A stretch of DNA of 64,000 nucleotides from an uncultured Glaciecola sp. Its GTDB lineage: Bacteria; Pseudomonadota; Gammaproteobacteria; Enterobacterales; Alteromonadaceae. The translations under genes were made by a program, and so were the position numbers. Within the stretch, counting starts at the first letter, position 1, and every line of letters begins with the position of its first letter. Positions 26,714-35,691 of the stretch are shown here, in pieces. The notes under the pieces are model-generated. The model was given only the letters and a program-made list of their open reading frames with translations, was not told the origin of the DNA and searched no databases. The stretch covers positions 496,001-560,000 of the forward strand of contig NZ_CALJHY010000003.1 of assembly GCF_937770335.1 (NCBI RefSeq). The letters run 5' to 3'.

Positions 26714-27607
26714 ATGGCGGTTTTTAACTTTGGGTCAATCAATATTGACCACGTTTACTCAGTTCCCCATTTCGTGCAACCTGGCGAAACCCTCTCCTCA
26801 AGCAGTTACCAATCTATTTTAGGTGGCAAGGGAGCAAACCAATCTGTTGCGTTAGCCAAAGCAGGCAATCAAGTATTTCATGTCGGTGCCATCGGTGCCT
26901 CTGACAGCAGTTTTATCATACAAATGAAAGATGCTGGGGTAGATTGTGACTTCATTCGTGAATTGAGTGACGTTGCCTCAGGCCATGCGATCATTCAGGT
27001 TACACCTGATGCAGAAAACAGTATTATTCTATTTGGCGGCGCTAATCAAGCAATTAGCAACGACCACATTGCCAGCGCTTTAGCCGCAGCAAAACCACAT
27101 GATTGGGTGTTGTTGCAAAATGAAACCAATGACATAGATACGGTCATACAAGAAGCGCACAAACGAAATTTAAACATCGCGTTTAACCCTGCACCAATGA
27201 CCGACTCAGTAAAACAGCTTGCACTTGATAAATTAACTCTGTTAGTGGTAAATGAGGTGGAAGCAGAACAACTGACCGGTAAAAGTGATGTTGAAGCAAT
27301 CAAGCTTTCACTTAAATCGGATTATCCGAAGACTAAAATTCTCTTAACATTAGGCAAAGCCGGTGTTTGGTTTATCGAAGGTAATACTGAGGAGTTTTGT
27401 CCTGCGTTTAATGTTAAAGCAATTGATACTACGGCCGCAGGCGACACCTTCATTGGATTTTTCTTAGCAGCTTACCAGTCAAATATGGCGGTTCTAGAAG
27501 CGTTAAAATATGCGTGTGCTGCATCGGCATTAGCCGTAATGAAAGCAGGTGCTGCGCCTTCAATACCAAGCGTTGACGAAGTGACCGCATTTTTACAAGC
27601 ACAATAG
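26714..27607 (+). CDS. rbsK: Ribokinase (PfkB family sugar kinase)
   Basis: Phosphorylates ribose (or a close sugar) with ATP, 297 residues. It shows the N-terminal PfkB signature around GGKGANQSVALAKAG and the C-terminal catalytic signature DTTAAGDTFIGFF, with catalytic Asp in AGDTF. The ATG at 26714 (MAVFNFGSINIDHVYS) follows AAGG and fits family starts better than the frame opening at 26693. With the nucleoside hydrolase (99 bases downstream) and rpiA it forms a ribose-salvage group: nucleoside to ribose to ribose-5-P to ribulose-5-P. No rbs transporter genes are nearby. Confidence 0.9.
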   Translation: MAVFNFGSINIDHVYSVPHFVQPGETLSSSSYQSILGGKGANQSVALAKAGNQVFHVGAIGASDSSFIIQMKDAGVDCDFIRELSDVASGHAIIQVTPDAENSIILFGGANQAISNDHIASALAAAKPHDWVLLQNETNDIDTVIQEAHKRNLNIAFNPAPMTDSVKQLALDKLTLLVVNEVEAEQLTGKSDVEAIKLSLKSDYPKTKILLTLGKAGVWFIEGNTEEFCPAFNVKAIDTTAAGDTFIGFFLAAYQSNMAVLEALKYACAASALAVMKAGAAPSIPSVDEVTAFLQAQ

Positions 27608-27706
27608 TGCGGCTTCATTACCTATTAAACTGAATGACAGCCAACATAATAAAAAAAGGCATATTTTCTTTAAGCAAATATGCATAAAATGAAAATAGGG
27701 ACAACC

Positions 27707-28648
27707 ATGAAACACAAGATTATATTAGACACCGACCCGGGTATCGATGATGCAATGGCTATATTTTTTGCATTTCAATCACCCGACATCGAGGTACTAG
27801 GGTTGACGACCGTTTTTGGCAACGTGCCAGCAACAATGGCAGCGAAGAACGCACTCAGCCTTTGTGAACTTGCTGAAGTCGATATTCCAGTGTGCACAGG
27901 TGTTGCCATGCCGTGGGTTGGCCCTGAATCAAAGTATGCTCATTTTGTACATGGCGACGATGGCTTCGGTAACATTAACCATCCTGCCCCGATGGGTAAA
28001 GTCGACCCTCGAAGTTCTGCTGAATTTATCGTTGAAATGGCACGTAAATATCCTGGTGAAATTACCATTGTGGCTGTCGGCCCTTTAGGTAACTTGGCAC
28101 TAGCGTTGCGCCTGGAGCCAGAATTACCCAAGTTAGTAAAAGCAGTCAACATTATGGGTGGAGCGGTTTTTGTACCCGGTAATGTGACCCCGGTAGCTGA
28201 AGCTAATATATGGAATGATGCTTATGCTGCTGAAATCGTGTTAGCTGCTGACTGGACACTTAACATGTTTGGTTTGGATGTTACATATGATCTTCCATTC
28301 GCACCAAATTTCACTAACATTTTAGCGCAGAAAAACCCGAAGTTAGGTGGCTTTGTAGAAAAAGCGGCTAAGTTCTACATGGATTTCTACTCTGAAGGAA
28401 AAGAAACAAGACAGTGCTATTTTCACGATGCATTTCCAATTGCCTACATTGTTGACCCAACGTTATTCGAAATGACACCAGGTAATGTTCGAGTCTCAAC
28501 GGATAGTTTAAATCAAGGACAAACGAGCTTCGCACCTTATGGAACGACTATGAGCCCGGATTGGTTGGACGCATCGAGCATTAATGTAGCCACTGCAGTT
28601 GACCACCCTCGACTAACCGATTTATTTGTTAACAGATACGCTCTATAA
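27707..28648 (+). CDS. Inosine-uridine-preferring nucleoside hydrolase
   Basis: Cleaves ribonucleosides to base and ribose, 313 residues. The family's calcium-binding N-terminal motif is intact (ILDTDPGIDDAMAIFF), with VAVGPLGNLALAL, VKAVNIMGGAV and a C-terminal HDAFPIAYIVDP segment (active-site His-Asp region). I start at the ATG at 27707 (MKHKIILDTDPG); the longer frame from 27680 adds nine leader residues. Ribose released here would be used by the upstream ribokinase, which supports a salvage role. Substrate preference (purine versus pyrimidine) is not decided. Confidence 0.93.
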   Translation: MKHKIILDTDPGIDDAMAIFFAFQSPDIEVLGLTTVFGNVPATMAAKNALSLCELAEVDIPVCTGVAMPWVGPESKYAHFVHGDDGFGNINHPAPMGKVDPRSSAEFIVEMARKYPGEITIVAVGPLGNLALALRLEPELPKLVKAVNIMGGAVFVPGNVTPVAEANIWNDAYAAEIVLAADWTLNMFGLDVTYDLPFAPNFTNILAQKNPKLGGFVEKAAKFYMDFYSEGKETRQCYFHDAFPIAYIVDPTLFEMTPGNVRVSTDSLNQGQTSFAPYGTTMSPDWLDASSINVATAVDHPRLTDLFVNRYAL

Positions 28649-28663
28649 AGGACGGGTTTAATC

Positions 28664-29260
28664 GTGGCTTTTAAAACACGGCAGAGCTTACGTAAGGCGT
28701 TTCGCGATAAACGCCTGTCGCTGTCAACCGAGCAGCAAACAATAGCCGCTCAAGGGCTCGTTAAACAGTATCAGCAAAATGCACTATTCCAGGGTGCTCA
28801 AAACGTCGCTTTATATCTATCCTTTAATGGTGAAATCAACACCCGGCCACTCATTGACTATTTATGGTCGATGAAACGTAATGTCTTTGTGCCTATTTTA
28901 CACCCTTTTTGCAAAGGCCATTTGCTGTTTCAAGAAGTCACTCACGATACAAAAATGCGTGAAAATCATTTTGGTATTTTAGAACCCACCTTAGATGTTC
29001 AACGAGTTTGTCCTGTTGAAAAGTTGAATGTCATATTTACCCCCTTAGTCGCCTTTGACTTGACCGGGAATAGACTCGGAATGGGTGGTGGTTTTTACGA
29101 CCGGACTTTAGCTGGATTAAAAAGTTCAGAGCAGAAACACCAACCTATCGTTGTCGGACTGGCGCACGAGTTGCAGAAAAGCGCAGCCCTACCTACTGAA
29201 ATTTGGGATATTGGGCTACCCTATATACTCACATCAAACAAACTCTATTCTTTTTCGTAA
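28664..29260 (+). CDS. fau: 5-formyltetrahydrofolate cyclo-ligase
   Basis: Converts 5-formyl-THF to 5,10-methenyl-THF using ATP, 198 residues. It shows the nucleotide/folate-binding GNRLGMGGGFYDRTL and the TPLVAFD segment before it. It uses a GTG start at 28664, preceded by AAGGAC, 15 bases after the nucleoside hydrolase stop. The gene normally lies just downstream of 6S RNA, and co-transcription with it is common. Here that link is interrupted by rbsK and the hydrolase, but all remain on one strand. Confidence 0.93.
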   Translation: MAFKTRQSLRKAFRDKRLSLSTEQQTIAAQGLVKQYQQNALFQGAQNVALYLSFNGEINTRPLIDYLWSMKRNVFVPILHPFCKGHLLFQEVTHDTKMRENHFGILEPTLDVQRVCPVEKLNVIFTPLVAFDLTGNRLGMGGGFYDRTLAGLKSSEQKHQPIVVGLAHELQKSAALPTEIWDIGLPYILTSNKLYSFS

Positions 29261-29365
29261 ACTCTTTGTATTCGAGTGTATTTAAGACTAAATTTAGGCT
29301 ATGAAAGTCAGTTTTATATCTCCTCTACTGATAATAATTATAATACCAACACAAGGATATTGAGA

Positions 29366-30019
29366 ATGGACCAAAATCAAAAGAAAAAAGCAGCTGCCGA
29401 GGCTGCGCTAGAATTCGTTAAATCCGACAGTATTGTTGGAGTAGGAACGGGATCTACAGTAAATTTTTTCATTGATGCACTCGCTAGTAAAAAGAATGAT
29501 ATTGCGGGCGCCGTTTCAAGTTCAGATGCCTCTACTGAAAGATTAAAGAAACTCGGGATTGAAGTATTTGATTTAAATTCGGTAGATGACCTAGATATTT
29601 ATGTCGATGGCGCGGATGAAATTACAGAGCACAAGCATATGATTAAGGGGGGCGGTGCCGCCCTAACCAGAGAGAAAATCGTTGCCGCTGTCGCTAAAAC
29701 CTTTATCTGCATAATTGACGACACTAAACACGTTCCTATTCTCGGCCGCTTTCCCCTTCCTGTGGAAGTTATTCCAATGGCGCGCTCTTATGTTGCTCGT
29801 GAAATTGTTAAATTGGGCGGTGACCCAGCATATCGTCAAGGTGTCATTACCGATAATGGCAATATCATTATTGACGTGCACAACTTAGAAATTTTAAACC
29901 CCGTTGAGTTAGAAAATAAGCTCAATAATATTGTTGGTGTCGTGACCAATGGCTTGTTTGCAGACCGCGGCGCAGATATTGTTCTGACCGGCACAGAACA
30001 AGGTGTTATAAAGAGTTAA
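29366..30019 (+). CDS. rpiA: Ribose-5-phosphate isomerase A
   Basis: Interconverts ribose-5-P and ribulose-5-P, 217 residues. Signatures: [15 protein letters not shown] (phosphate site), VDGADEIT (catalytic Asp) and [12 protein letters not shown] (catalytic Glu). The ATG at 29366 follows AAGGATATTGAGA and begins [15 protein letters not shown] as in other RpiA; the frame opening at 29276 is leader. It is next to serA, the usual gammaproteobacterial arrangement. Confidence 0.96.
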   Translation: MDQNQKKKAAAEAALEFVKSDSIVGVGTGSTVNFFIDALASKKNDIAGAVSSSDASTERLKKLGIEVFDLNSVDDLDIYVDGADEITEHKHMIKGGGAALTREKIVAAVAKTFICIIDDTKHVPILGRFPLPVEVIPMARSYVAREIVKLGGDPAYRQGVITDNGNIIIDVHNLEILNPVELENKLNNIVGVVTNGLFADRGADIVLTGTEQGVIKS

Positions 30020-30083
30020 TAATGGGGCAATTAACACTGTGCAGTATGGCTTTAATTTGTTATATTGCTGGTCACCGCCCAAA

Positions 30084-30099
30084 AGACGTCTAGATGTCT
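30084..30099 (+). promoter_or_regulatory. Two tandem MetJ-box-like sites upstream of serA
   Basis: AGACGTCT (exact MetJ half-operator consensus) directly followed by AGATGTCT (7 of 8), so two contiguous 8-bp met boxes, the minimum that MetJ dimers bind cooperatively. They end 36 bases before the serA start, where a repressor would block transcription. MetJ control of serA is inferred from the sites alone. Confidence 0.5.
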
Positions 30100-30135
30100 G
30101 AATGTATCCATATTACGTGTTAAGGTTTTTGCTCA

Positions 30136-31365
30136 ATGACTAAAGTGTCGCTCCCGAAAGAAAAAATTAAAATTCTACTACTTGAAGGTTTACATCCGAG
30201 TACCCTTGAAACTTTACAGGCTAATGGTTACACCAATATCGAAACCTTAACAACGTCATTGACTGAAGATGAACTGATTAATAAAATCAAAAATGTTCAC
30301 TTCATTGGAATTCGTTCAAGAACCCAGCTAAACGAGAAAGTCATTGCAGCAGCTAAGAAACTAGTTGCCGTTGGCTGTTTTTGTATCGGCACTAATCAAG
30401 TCGATTTGAAAGCGACATTAATACGTGGGATCCCCGTTTTTAACGCGCCGTTTTCGAACACGCGGTCAGTCGCTGAATTAGTACTGGGACAAATTATTAT
30501 CTTGTTAAGAGGCATTCCAGCCAAAAATGCAAAAGCGCATCGAGGGGAATGGGACAAGTCGGCAGTAGGCTCATATGAGGCACGTGGCAAAACACTAGGT
30601 ATTATCGGTTATGGTCACATCGGTACACAATTGAGTATTCTAGCCGAGCACTTAGGTATGCGTGTTCAATTTTATGATATTGAAGATAAGTTAGTCTTAG
30701 GTAACTCAATTCAATTGAAATCGTTAAAACAGTTACTCAACACTTCTGATATTGTCTCATTGCATGTGCCCGAAACAAGCCATACCCAAAACATGATTGG
30801 CGAGAACGAACTAGCGCAAATGAAACAAGGTTCTATTCTAATTAATGCCTCACGGGGCACCGTTATAGATATTGATGCACTGGTCAAGGCACTTGAGTCA
30901 GGTAAACTTAATGGCGCTGCTATTGATGTTTTTCCAACTGAACCGAAGTCAAATACTGAACCGTTTGAGTCTCCGTTATGTGCTTTTGATAATGTCATTT
31001 TGACTCCACATGTAGGCGGAAGCACACAAGAAGCACAAGAAAATATCGGGATTGAAGTAGCCGGTAAACTAGCCAAGTATAGTGATAATGGCTCAACGTT
31101 GTCAGCCGTTAATTTCCCAGAAGTGTCACTTCCATCACATATAAACCGCTCTCGTTTATTGCATATACACGAAAACCGTCCAGGCGTGCTTAAACAAATT
31201 AACCAAGCGTTTGCTGATCAAAATATCAATATTGCCGCCCAGTATTTGCAAACAATCGAAGAAATTGGCTATGTCGTAGTTGATGTTGAAGCAGACCGAG
31301 CGTACGATGCTTTTGCGCAATTAGAGGCGATAGAAGGGACGATAAAAACTCGCTTATTACACTGA
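30136..31365 (+). CDS. serA: D-3-phosphoglycerate dehydrogenase
   Basis: First step of serine synthesis, 409 residues. N-terminal substrate part (KILLLEGLHPSTLETLQANG), NAD-binding GIIGYGHIGTQLSIL, catalytic Arg in NASRGTVIDI, Glu and His in FPTEPKS / LTPHVGGSTQEAQENIG, and a C-terminal ACT domain (about 340-409) for serine feedback. Length equals the E. coli-type short form. A tandem MetJ-like operator precedes it and a strong terminator follows. Confidence 0.97.
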   Translation: MTKVSLPKEKIKILLLEGLHPSTLETLQANGYTNIETLTTSLTEDELINKIKNVHFIGIRSRTQLNEKVIAAAKKLVAVGCFCIGTNQVDLKATLIRGIPVFNAPFSNTRSVAELVLGQIIILLRGIPAKNAKAHRGEWDKSAVGSYEARGKTLGIIGYGHIGTQLSILAEHLGMRVQFYDIEDKLVLGNSIQLKSLKQLLNTSDIVSLHVPETSHTQNMIGENELAQMKQGSILINASRGTVIDIDALVKALESGKLNGAAIDVFPTEPKSNTEPFESPLCAFDNVILTPHVGGSTQEAQENIGIEVAGKLAKYSDNGSTLSAVNFPEVSLPSHINRSRLLHIHENRPGVLKQINQAFADQNINIAAQYLQTIEEIGYVVVDVEADRAYDAFAQLEAIEGTIKTRLLH

Positions 31366-31439
31366 TTTTTTCGCGGCCCTTCTTGTGGGCTGCAGTAAAT
31401 AAAGATATGACCGCCAAAAAATAGATAACGGCAACTAAA

Positions 31440-31479
31440 AGCCAGCTACCTTTTGAGTATTTCAATAGCTGGCTTTTTT
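31440..31479 (+). terminator. Terminator after serA
   Basis: 9-bp stem AGCCAGCTA/TAGCTGGCT with a 17-base loop and a T-tract. It may also stop transcripts from the convergent Lrp-type gene. Confidence 0.8.
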
Positions 31480-31591
31480 ATTTCTTCATTTTTCCCAATC
31501 CATTATTCGATAAGGTGTTTAGAGAAGCGTTGCCCCCTACTTTTAGCTGGTTACATCCTGTTTGCTAATTCCTGCTGATTTCTACCTATCG

Positions 31592-32053
31592 CTATCGACC
31601 ACTCACACCTTTTGCGACTTTGATAACACGAGTAGATATTGACGTTGTAAAACGATGTACACCGGGCAGGCCGCTAAGTTCCTCGCGTAATAGGCTGTCC
31701 AGCTCTGCTATATTGTCTGCTAACACTTCCATAATGTAGTCAAACTCCCCCGTAATGGCTTGGCACCAATGAATACTGCGGTGTTTATTAACCGCTTGCT
31801 CGAACGCTTTGTAATCCGCAAATTCAACGATTACTTGCACTATAGCGCGAACTTCTAATCCGAGCTTCTCTGGATTAATACGCGCGCCATAACCTTCAAT
31901 GACACCCGCAGTTTGTAAACGGTTAACGCGGTTCCAGCAAGGCGTTTTGCTCAACCCGATTTTTTCACCTAACAATGAAAAAGATTGTCGCCCATCTTCT
32001 TCAAGCAAACGAATAATATGCAAATCTACATCATCAAGAACGATACCTTTCAT
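31592..32053 (-). CDS. Lrp/AsnC-family regulator
   Basis: A 153-residue leucine-responsive-type regulator. N-terminal HTH (LDDVDLHIIRLLEEDGRQSF, SKTPCWNRVNRLQTAGVIEG) and a C-terminal RAM/AsnC effector domain (VQVIVEFADYKAFEQ, GEFDYIMEVLADNI, LPGVHRFTTSISTRV). Divergent from the tryptophan-dioxygenase-like gene with a 118-base shared region, so it probably controls that gene in response to an amino acid, as Lrp-type regulators beside catabolic genes often do (inference). Confidence 0.92.
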   Translation of the reverse strand: MKGIVLDDVDLHIIRLLEEDGRQSFSLLGEKIGLSKTPCWNRVNRLQTAGVIEGYGARINPEKLGLEVRAIVQVIVEFADYKAFEQAVNKHRSIHWCQAITGEFDYIMEVLADNIAELDSLLREELSGLPGVHRFTTSISTRVIKVAKGVSGR

Positions 32054-32171
32054 TTTTAAACACTTTTAGCAATTACGTTCTTCGCATTCTAGTTTTAATG
32101 AAACATAAAGAACAATGTTTTTTACAATAAGGAATAATATAAAGGCATAAAATATCAATGTAGAGTGCACA

Positions 32172-32912
32172 ATGTTTCGCGAAAAATACATCAAAGAATT
32201 AAATAATCCACAAATGCTCGACTATGGCGTTTACTTACAATGCGATAAGTTATTGTCCTGCCAAAAACCCTTAGCCGAGCTTTCTACTCATGATGAATTA
32301 CAGTTTCAATTGGTGCATCAAGTAGAAGAGCTTTGGATGAAGCAAATTATTTTTACACTCATTGATGTAATGGAAAAAATACAATTAGAGCAATCCATAC
32401 CTGTCATTTCACAAATGAAGCGTGTCCATATGGTTCAGCGACTGATGATCCAACAATTAGATTTACTAGAGACTATGTCGCCAAAAGAATATCAGCAAAT
32501 TAGATTGCAGCTGGGTAATGGCAGTGGTCAAGAATCCCCAGGCTTTGTTACATTACTGAAAATGCCAAAGGATATCTGGCAAATTTTTGAAAAGCACTAT
32601 TTACACGACCGAAACCAGACCGTTCAAGACATTTATGATAAACAATTCAGTCACTGTGATGCTTATGCCGTGGCGGAAGCATTAATTGAATTTGACGAAT
32701 TAATGCAAAAATTTAGATGGAATCATATGTTTTTGATTCGACGCTCAATTGGCATTAACTCTAACTCGCTCAAAGGTCGCCCAGTAGAAATATTGCAAAA
32801 CGGCGCACGTCAGCAATTCTTCCCTGAACTTTGGGATGTTCGCAGTCAAATGAGTGATACGTGGGGCCAAGAGTATGGCAAAGTGCGCGATTCAATTAGT
32901 AAGCAAAAATAA
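32172..32912 (+). CDS. Tryptophan 2,3-dioxygenase-like heme protein, divergent
   Basis: A 246-residue member of the tryptophan 2,3-dioxygenase fold, somewhat shorter than usual. Matches to the bacterial enzymes: YGVYLQCDKLLSCQ; HDELQFQLVHQVEELWMKQI with the distal-side His; a Tyr-x3-Arg pair in KEYQQIRLQLG; SGQES for SGFQS; and WNHMFLIRRSIG with the proximal heme His. The substrate-binding GTGG(T/S)GG loop that normally follows 'RxIG' is absent: the sequence reads INSNSLKGRPVEILQN, then FFPELWDVRSQM resumes the match. The enzyme could therefore act on another indole or aromatic. An Lrp-type regulator is divergent; kynurenine-pathway neighbours are not seen. Confidence 0.8.
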   Translation: MFREKYIKELNNPQMLDYGVYLQCDKLLSCQKPLAELSTHDELQFQLVHQVEELWMKQIIFTLIDVMEKIQLEQSIPVISQMKRVHMVQRLMIQQLDLLETMSPKEYQQIRLQLGNGSGQESPGFVTLLKMPKDIWQIFEKHYLHDRNQTVQDIYDKQFSHCDAYAVAEALIEFDELMQKFRWNHMFLIRRSIGINSNSLKGRPVEILQNGARQQFFPELWDVRSQMSDTWGQEYGKVRDSISKQK

Positions 32913-32941
32913 AAAAGCCCCGTATCAATAATAGCGGAGCT
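32911..32941 (-). terminator. Terminator of the DUF481 genes
   Basis: Read on the minus strand: stem AGCTCCG/CGGGGCT (one mismatch) followed by TTTTTT, 60 bases after the stop of the downstream DUF481 gene. It overlaps the end of the convergent dioxygenase-like gene. Confidence 0.65.
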
Positions 32942-33002
32942 CTTGAAGATGATGAACCTAAGCTTTGATAACAATTGCTTAGGTTACTTATACGTATGGT
33001 GC

Positions 33003-33752
33003 TTAGAAGAACGTGTAAACCAAATTAACTGAAGTTTCCGTATCTAAGTTATCACGAACACCGGTTACGTCTGAGTTGTGGTCAAATTTGATCGCAACTT
33101 TCATTGACAAACCACCTGCAATTTTTGCACTAACTGCGCTTTCTGCACGAGATTTAGTATTATTCGAACCTACTTCAGTTGAAAAAGTTTGTGTAAATTT
33201 AGCCGTTTCTGAAAGGCTGTATGCGTAAGCAAAGGCACCACGAACTACCACACCGTTTTCTGATTCAGTTGTAAGGATGCCATCGGCATCAGTAACAAAA
33301 CGGTCAGCAAATGAATAACCAGGACCGATACTGAATTCAAAGCTACTGGTATCGTCTTTCCACAGCTTCTGGTTCCAACCAACAGCGAGTGTTGATTGAA
33401 AATCAAACTCACTGAAACGATCATCTTCATACGAAGCGAAGCCAAATAAACGATGATCAGGATTTTCTAACTTATAATTACCCTGTGCAGAAGCAAACTT
33501 CTTATCAGCAGAGGTTGTTTCAACACCATCGACAGTGTCTTTCTTGTATAATGCTTTAAATGTAAATTCATTGCTCCACATCTCAAGCTCTTGTTTCGCG
33601 TTTAATGCAGCATTAGCTGAAGTGGTTTCGGTGTTACCTGAGGTAAAGATAAAGCCAAGCTCACCATCCATTGTAAATGCAGCTTCTTCTGCCTGTGAAC
33701 CAGACGCAGAAAGACCTAAGGCAACAATTGCCGATATAGTTGAAAGTTTCAT
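33003..33752 (-). CDS. DUF481 outer-membrane protein (second of a tandem pair)
   Basis: A secreted beta-barrel-type protein of about 249 residues from the ATG at 33752 (MKLSTISAIVALGLSASGSQA signal peptide; an ATG at 33764 is also possible). It belongs to the DUF481/YdiY family: GELGFIFTSGNTETTSANAAL, then NYKLENPDHRLFGFASYEDD, alternating beta-strands and a C-terminal ...SVNLVYTFF ending in Phe, the usual outer-membrane insertion signal. It is a paralogue of the gene immediately upstream, about 100 bases apart. Family function is not established. Confidence 0.82.
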   Translation of the reverse strand: MKLSTISAIVALGLSASGSQAEEAAFTMDGELGFIFTSGNTETTSANAALNAKQELEMWSNEFTFKALYKKDTVDGVETTSADKKFASAQGNYKLENPDHRLFGFASYEDDRFSEFDFQSTLAVGWNQKLWKDDTSSFEFSIGPGYSFADRFVTDADGILTTESENGVVVRGAFAYAYSLSETAKFTQTFSTEVGSNNTKSRAESAVSAKIAGGLSMKVAIKFDHNSDVTGVRDNLDTETSVNLVYTFF

Positions 33753-33853
33753 AAATTTTCTCATATTATATTTTAAGATGGCCCGAGACAGCAAATAGCG
33801 TAGCCGTAAATAAAAACGGGGAATATGGTATCGTTTTTTCTTAGTTTAGCAAA

Positions 33854-34666
33854 CTAAAAAAATTGATAAACTAAGGAGACACTCGTTTCTGTGCTTAGAT
33901 CTTCGTTTCTTTGCAGCGTCCCATCATTGTAGATAACCACAAAGGACAATTTCATAGCCAACGATTGAATAATACTCGCGGTTAGCGTTGTTTCAGAGCG
34001 AGACCGATTAGTTTCCTGGCCAGCCTCAGTACTAACAAACTGTCTGAATCTTGCTGAATCACTCAAGGACAAACGATAATCGAGCGACGCCCGTACTATC
34101 ATTTCGCTTAAAACGTCATATGAATTGGGCGCTTCTTCACCTACAACCTCTCGCTCCGAGTAAGCATATCCGGGCCCAACACTGTATCTAAATTGGCTAT
34201 CTTTATTTTTCCAAGCATGCGCGCTCCAGCCTGCTGCAATAGCGCTTTGGTAGCGAAAGCCATTAAATCTATCAGTGTCATATTCAGCATAAACAAACAA
34301 GCGGTTGTTTTTTGATGGCAGCTTATAGTCTAGCTGTGCACTCACTAAAAACCGTTGCGCCGTTACAATAGTATCGGTATCAGTTTTGTTCTGTTTATAA
34401 ACAATTTCGCTATGGTAATTATTACTCCATCGACGCATTTCATGCTCGGAGGTAAGTGCAGCCTTAAATGTGGTTGTATTGGTATTGCCGCTTGCGGCTA
34501 ACATACCAAACTCACCACTAAGTGATATACCTTCAGAGTTTTGTTTTAGTTTTTTTTCTTTTAGATAAAGTTTTTTCAAGATGTCATTAGACGCGCTTGC
34601 CTGAAATGACAAAATGAATAGCGCGGCACAGCACCCTATAACGGCAGTAAATTTAATTCTAGACAT
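33854..34666 (-). CDS. DUF481 outer-membrane protein (first of a tandem pair)
   Basis: A 270-residue paralogue of the next gene with the same plan: signal peptide (IGCCAALFILSFQASA), a short helical linker (KKLYLKEKKLKQ), then GEFGMLAASGNTNTTTFKAA, YAEYDTDRFNGFRYQS, and a C-terminal ETSVSLVYQFF. The pair arose by tandem duplication and has diverged considerably. The linker is absent from the second copy. Likely outer-membrane barrels; role unknown. Confidence 0.82.
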   Translation of the reverse strand: MSRIKFTAVIGCCAALFILSFQASASNDILKKLYLKEKKLKQNSEGISLSGEFGMLAASGNTNTTTFKAALTSEHEMRRWSNNYHSEIVYKQNKTDTDTIVTAQRFLVSAQLDYKLPSKNNRLFVYAEYDTDRFNGFRYQSAIAAGWSAHAWKNKDSQFRYSVGPGYAYSEREVVGEEAPNSYDVLSEMIVRASLDYRLSLSDSARFRQFVSTEAGQETNRSRSETTLTASIIQSLAMKLSFVVIYNDGTLQRNEDLSTETSVSLVYQFF

Positions 34667-34698
34667 CTTGTTGATATAGCTATGTAAAGTTTACAATT

Positions 34699-35532
34699 TT
34701 ACGAGTTTATTAACTTCGCAATTTTAGAAGTTTCTAAACGAGAATACCCCATAATCATATCATAATCTTCATTGTTCAAGCCAACTGTCTCTAAAGCTTC
34801 GAGGTTAATTTGTGGGAGATTTTCGATTTTAACGTCAGTACCTTCAGATTCACATTCACAAATTGCGATTGCAACATAAAGAATACACTCATCTAAATTC
34901 ATTTGTTTTTTCTGCGGATGCGACAACGCCTTTAATGGCGCTACTAATGAGAGCGGTAAATTCCACTCTTCAATAATGTGCCCACTGCATTCTGGGAAGG
35001 TAAACTTGAAGTATTTTATTTGTTTTGCCATCGGTGCAGCGATCACATCGTCATTACGAAAATCGGTATAGATTTGGGTGTGTTTACTGGCAACAATCAG
35101 CTCACTTAAACCTTGGAGAATACCCAAAACAAAAAAGCGTTCGCTACCACGTGACTGTTTTTGTTGAGCGATGCTTTTTGCAATCACACCACACATAACC
35201 GCTTTTTGCCAATATTGTGCAAAGTCGATAACAGGTGAATTAAAGGTCTTAAAAGCAAGATTAGCAGTTTCAGCAATAGAGATGTTATAAGCGGCTTCAC
35301 CACCAATGACACTCAGCGCTTTTGAGACCGTCTCAATTTGACTGGGGAATCTGAATAATGCGCTATTCGCTAATTTTAGGGTTTTCGCACTCAAAGAAGG
35401 ATCTACAGAAATTAATTGTGCAATGTCATTTAAGTCTTTTCTTGTATCATCTAAGGCAGCCCTAAGATTTACGCATGTAGCTGGCAGCGTAAATGATTTT
35501 GACGCAAATTTAACAATCGGCTTAAGTGGCAT
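34699..35532 (-). CDS. HDOD-domain signalling protein
   Basis: A 277-residue stand-alone HDOD domain (a degenerate HD-fold found in signalling proteins). The pattern DLNDIAQLISVDPSLSAKTL, KLANSALFRFPSQIETVSKA and LSVIGGEAAYNISIAETANL is characteristic; the catalytic His-Asp pair of true HD hydrolases is missing, as usual. No receiver, EAL or GGDEF domain is fused. It sits just upstream of the DUF481 pair on the same strand with a 32-base gap, so co-transcription is possible. Confidence 0.85.
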   Translation of the reverse strand: MPLKPIVKFASKSFTLPATCVNLRAALDDTRKDLNDIAQLISVDPSLSAKTLKLANSALFRFPSQIETVSKALSVIGGEAAYNISIAETANLAFKTFNSPVIDFAQYWQKAVMCGVIAKSIAQQKQSRGSERFFVLGILQGLSELIVASKHTQIYTDFRNDDVIAAPMAKQIKYFKFTFPECSGHIIEEWNLPLSLVAPLKALSHPQKKQMNLDECILYVAIAICECESEGTDVKIENLPQINLEALETVGLNNEDYDMIMGYSRLETSKIAKLINS

Positions 35533-35691
35533 ATTTCCGGTCTTAAAGTATAGGATAAATTAATTATACTTGATTTATCTTTTTCGAAAATAGTAAGAAT
35601 AATACGCTATACAAATAATCTATACCTTAAAACAGCTAACGTTGACCTAAGCCGGCAATGAATAACGATTTCTCATAATATTATTACACAA

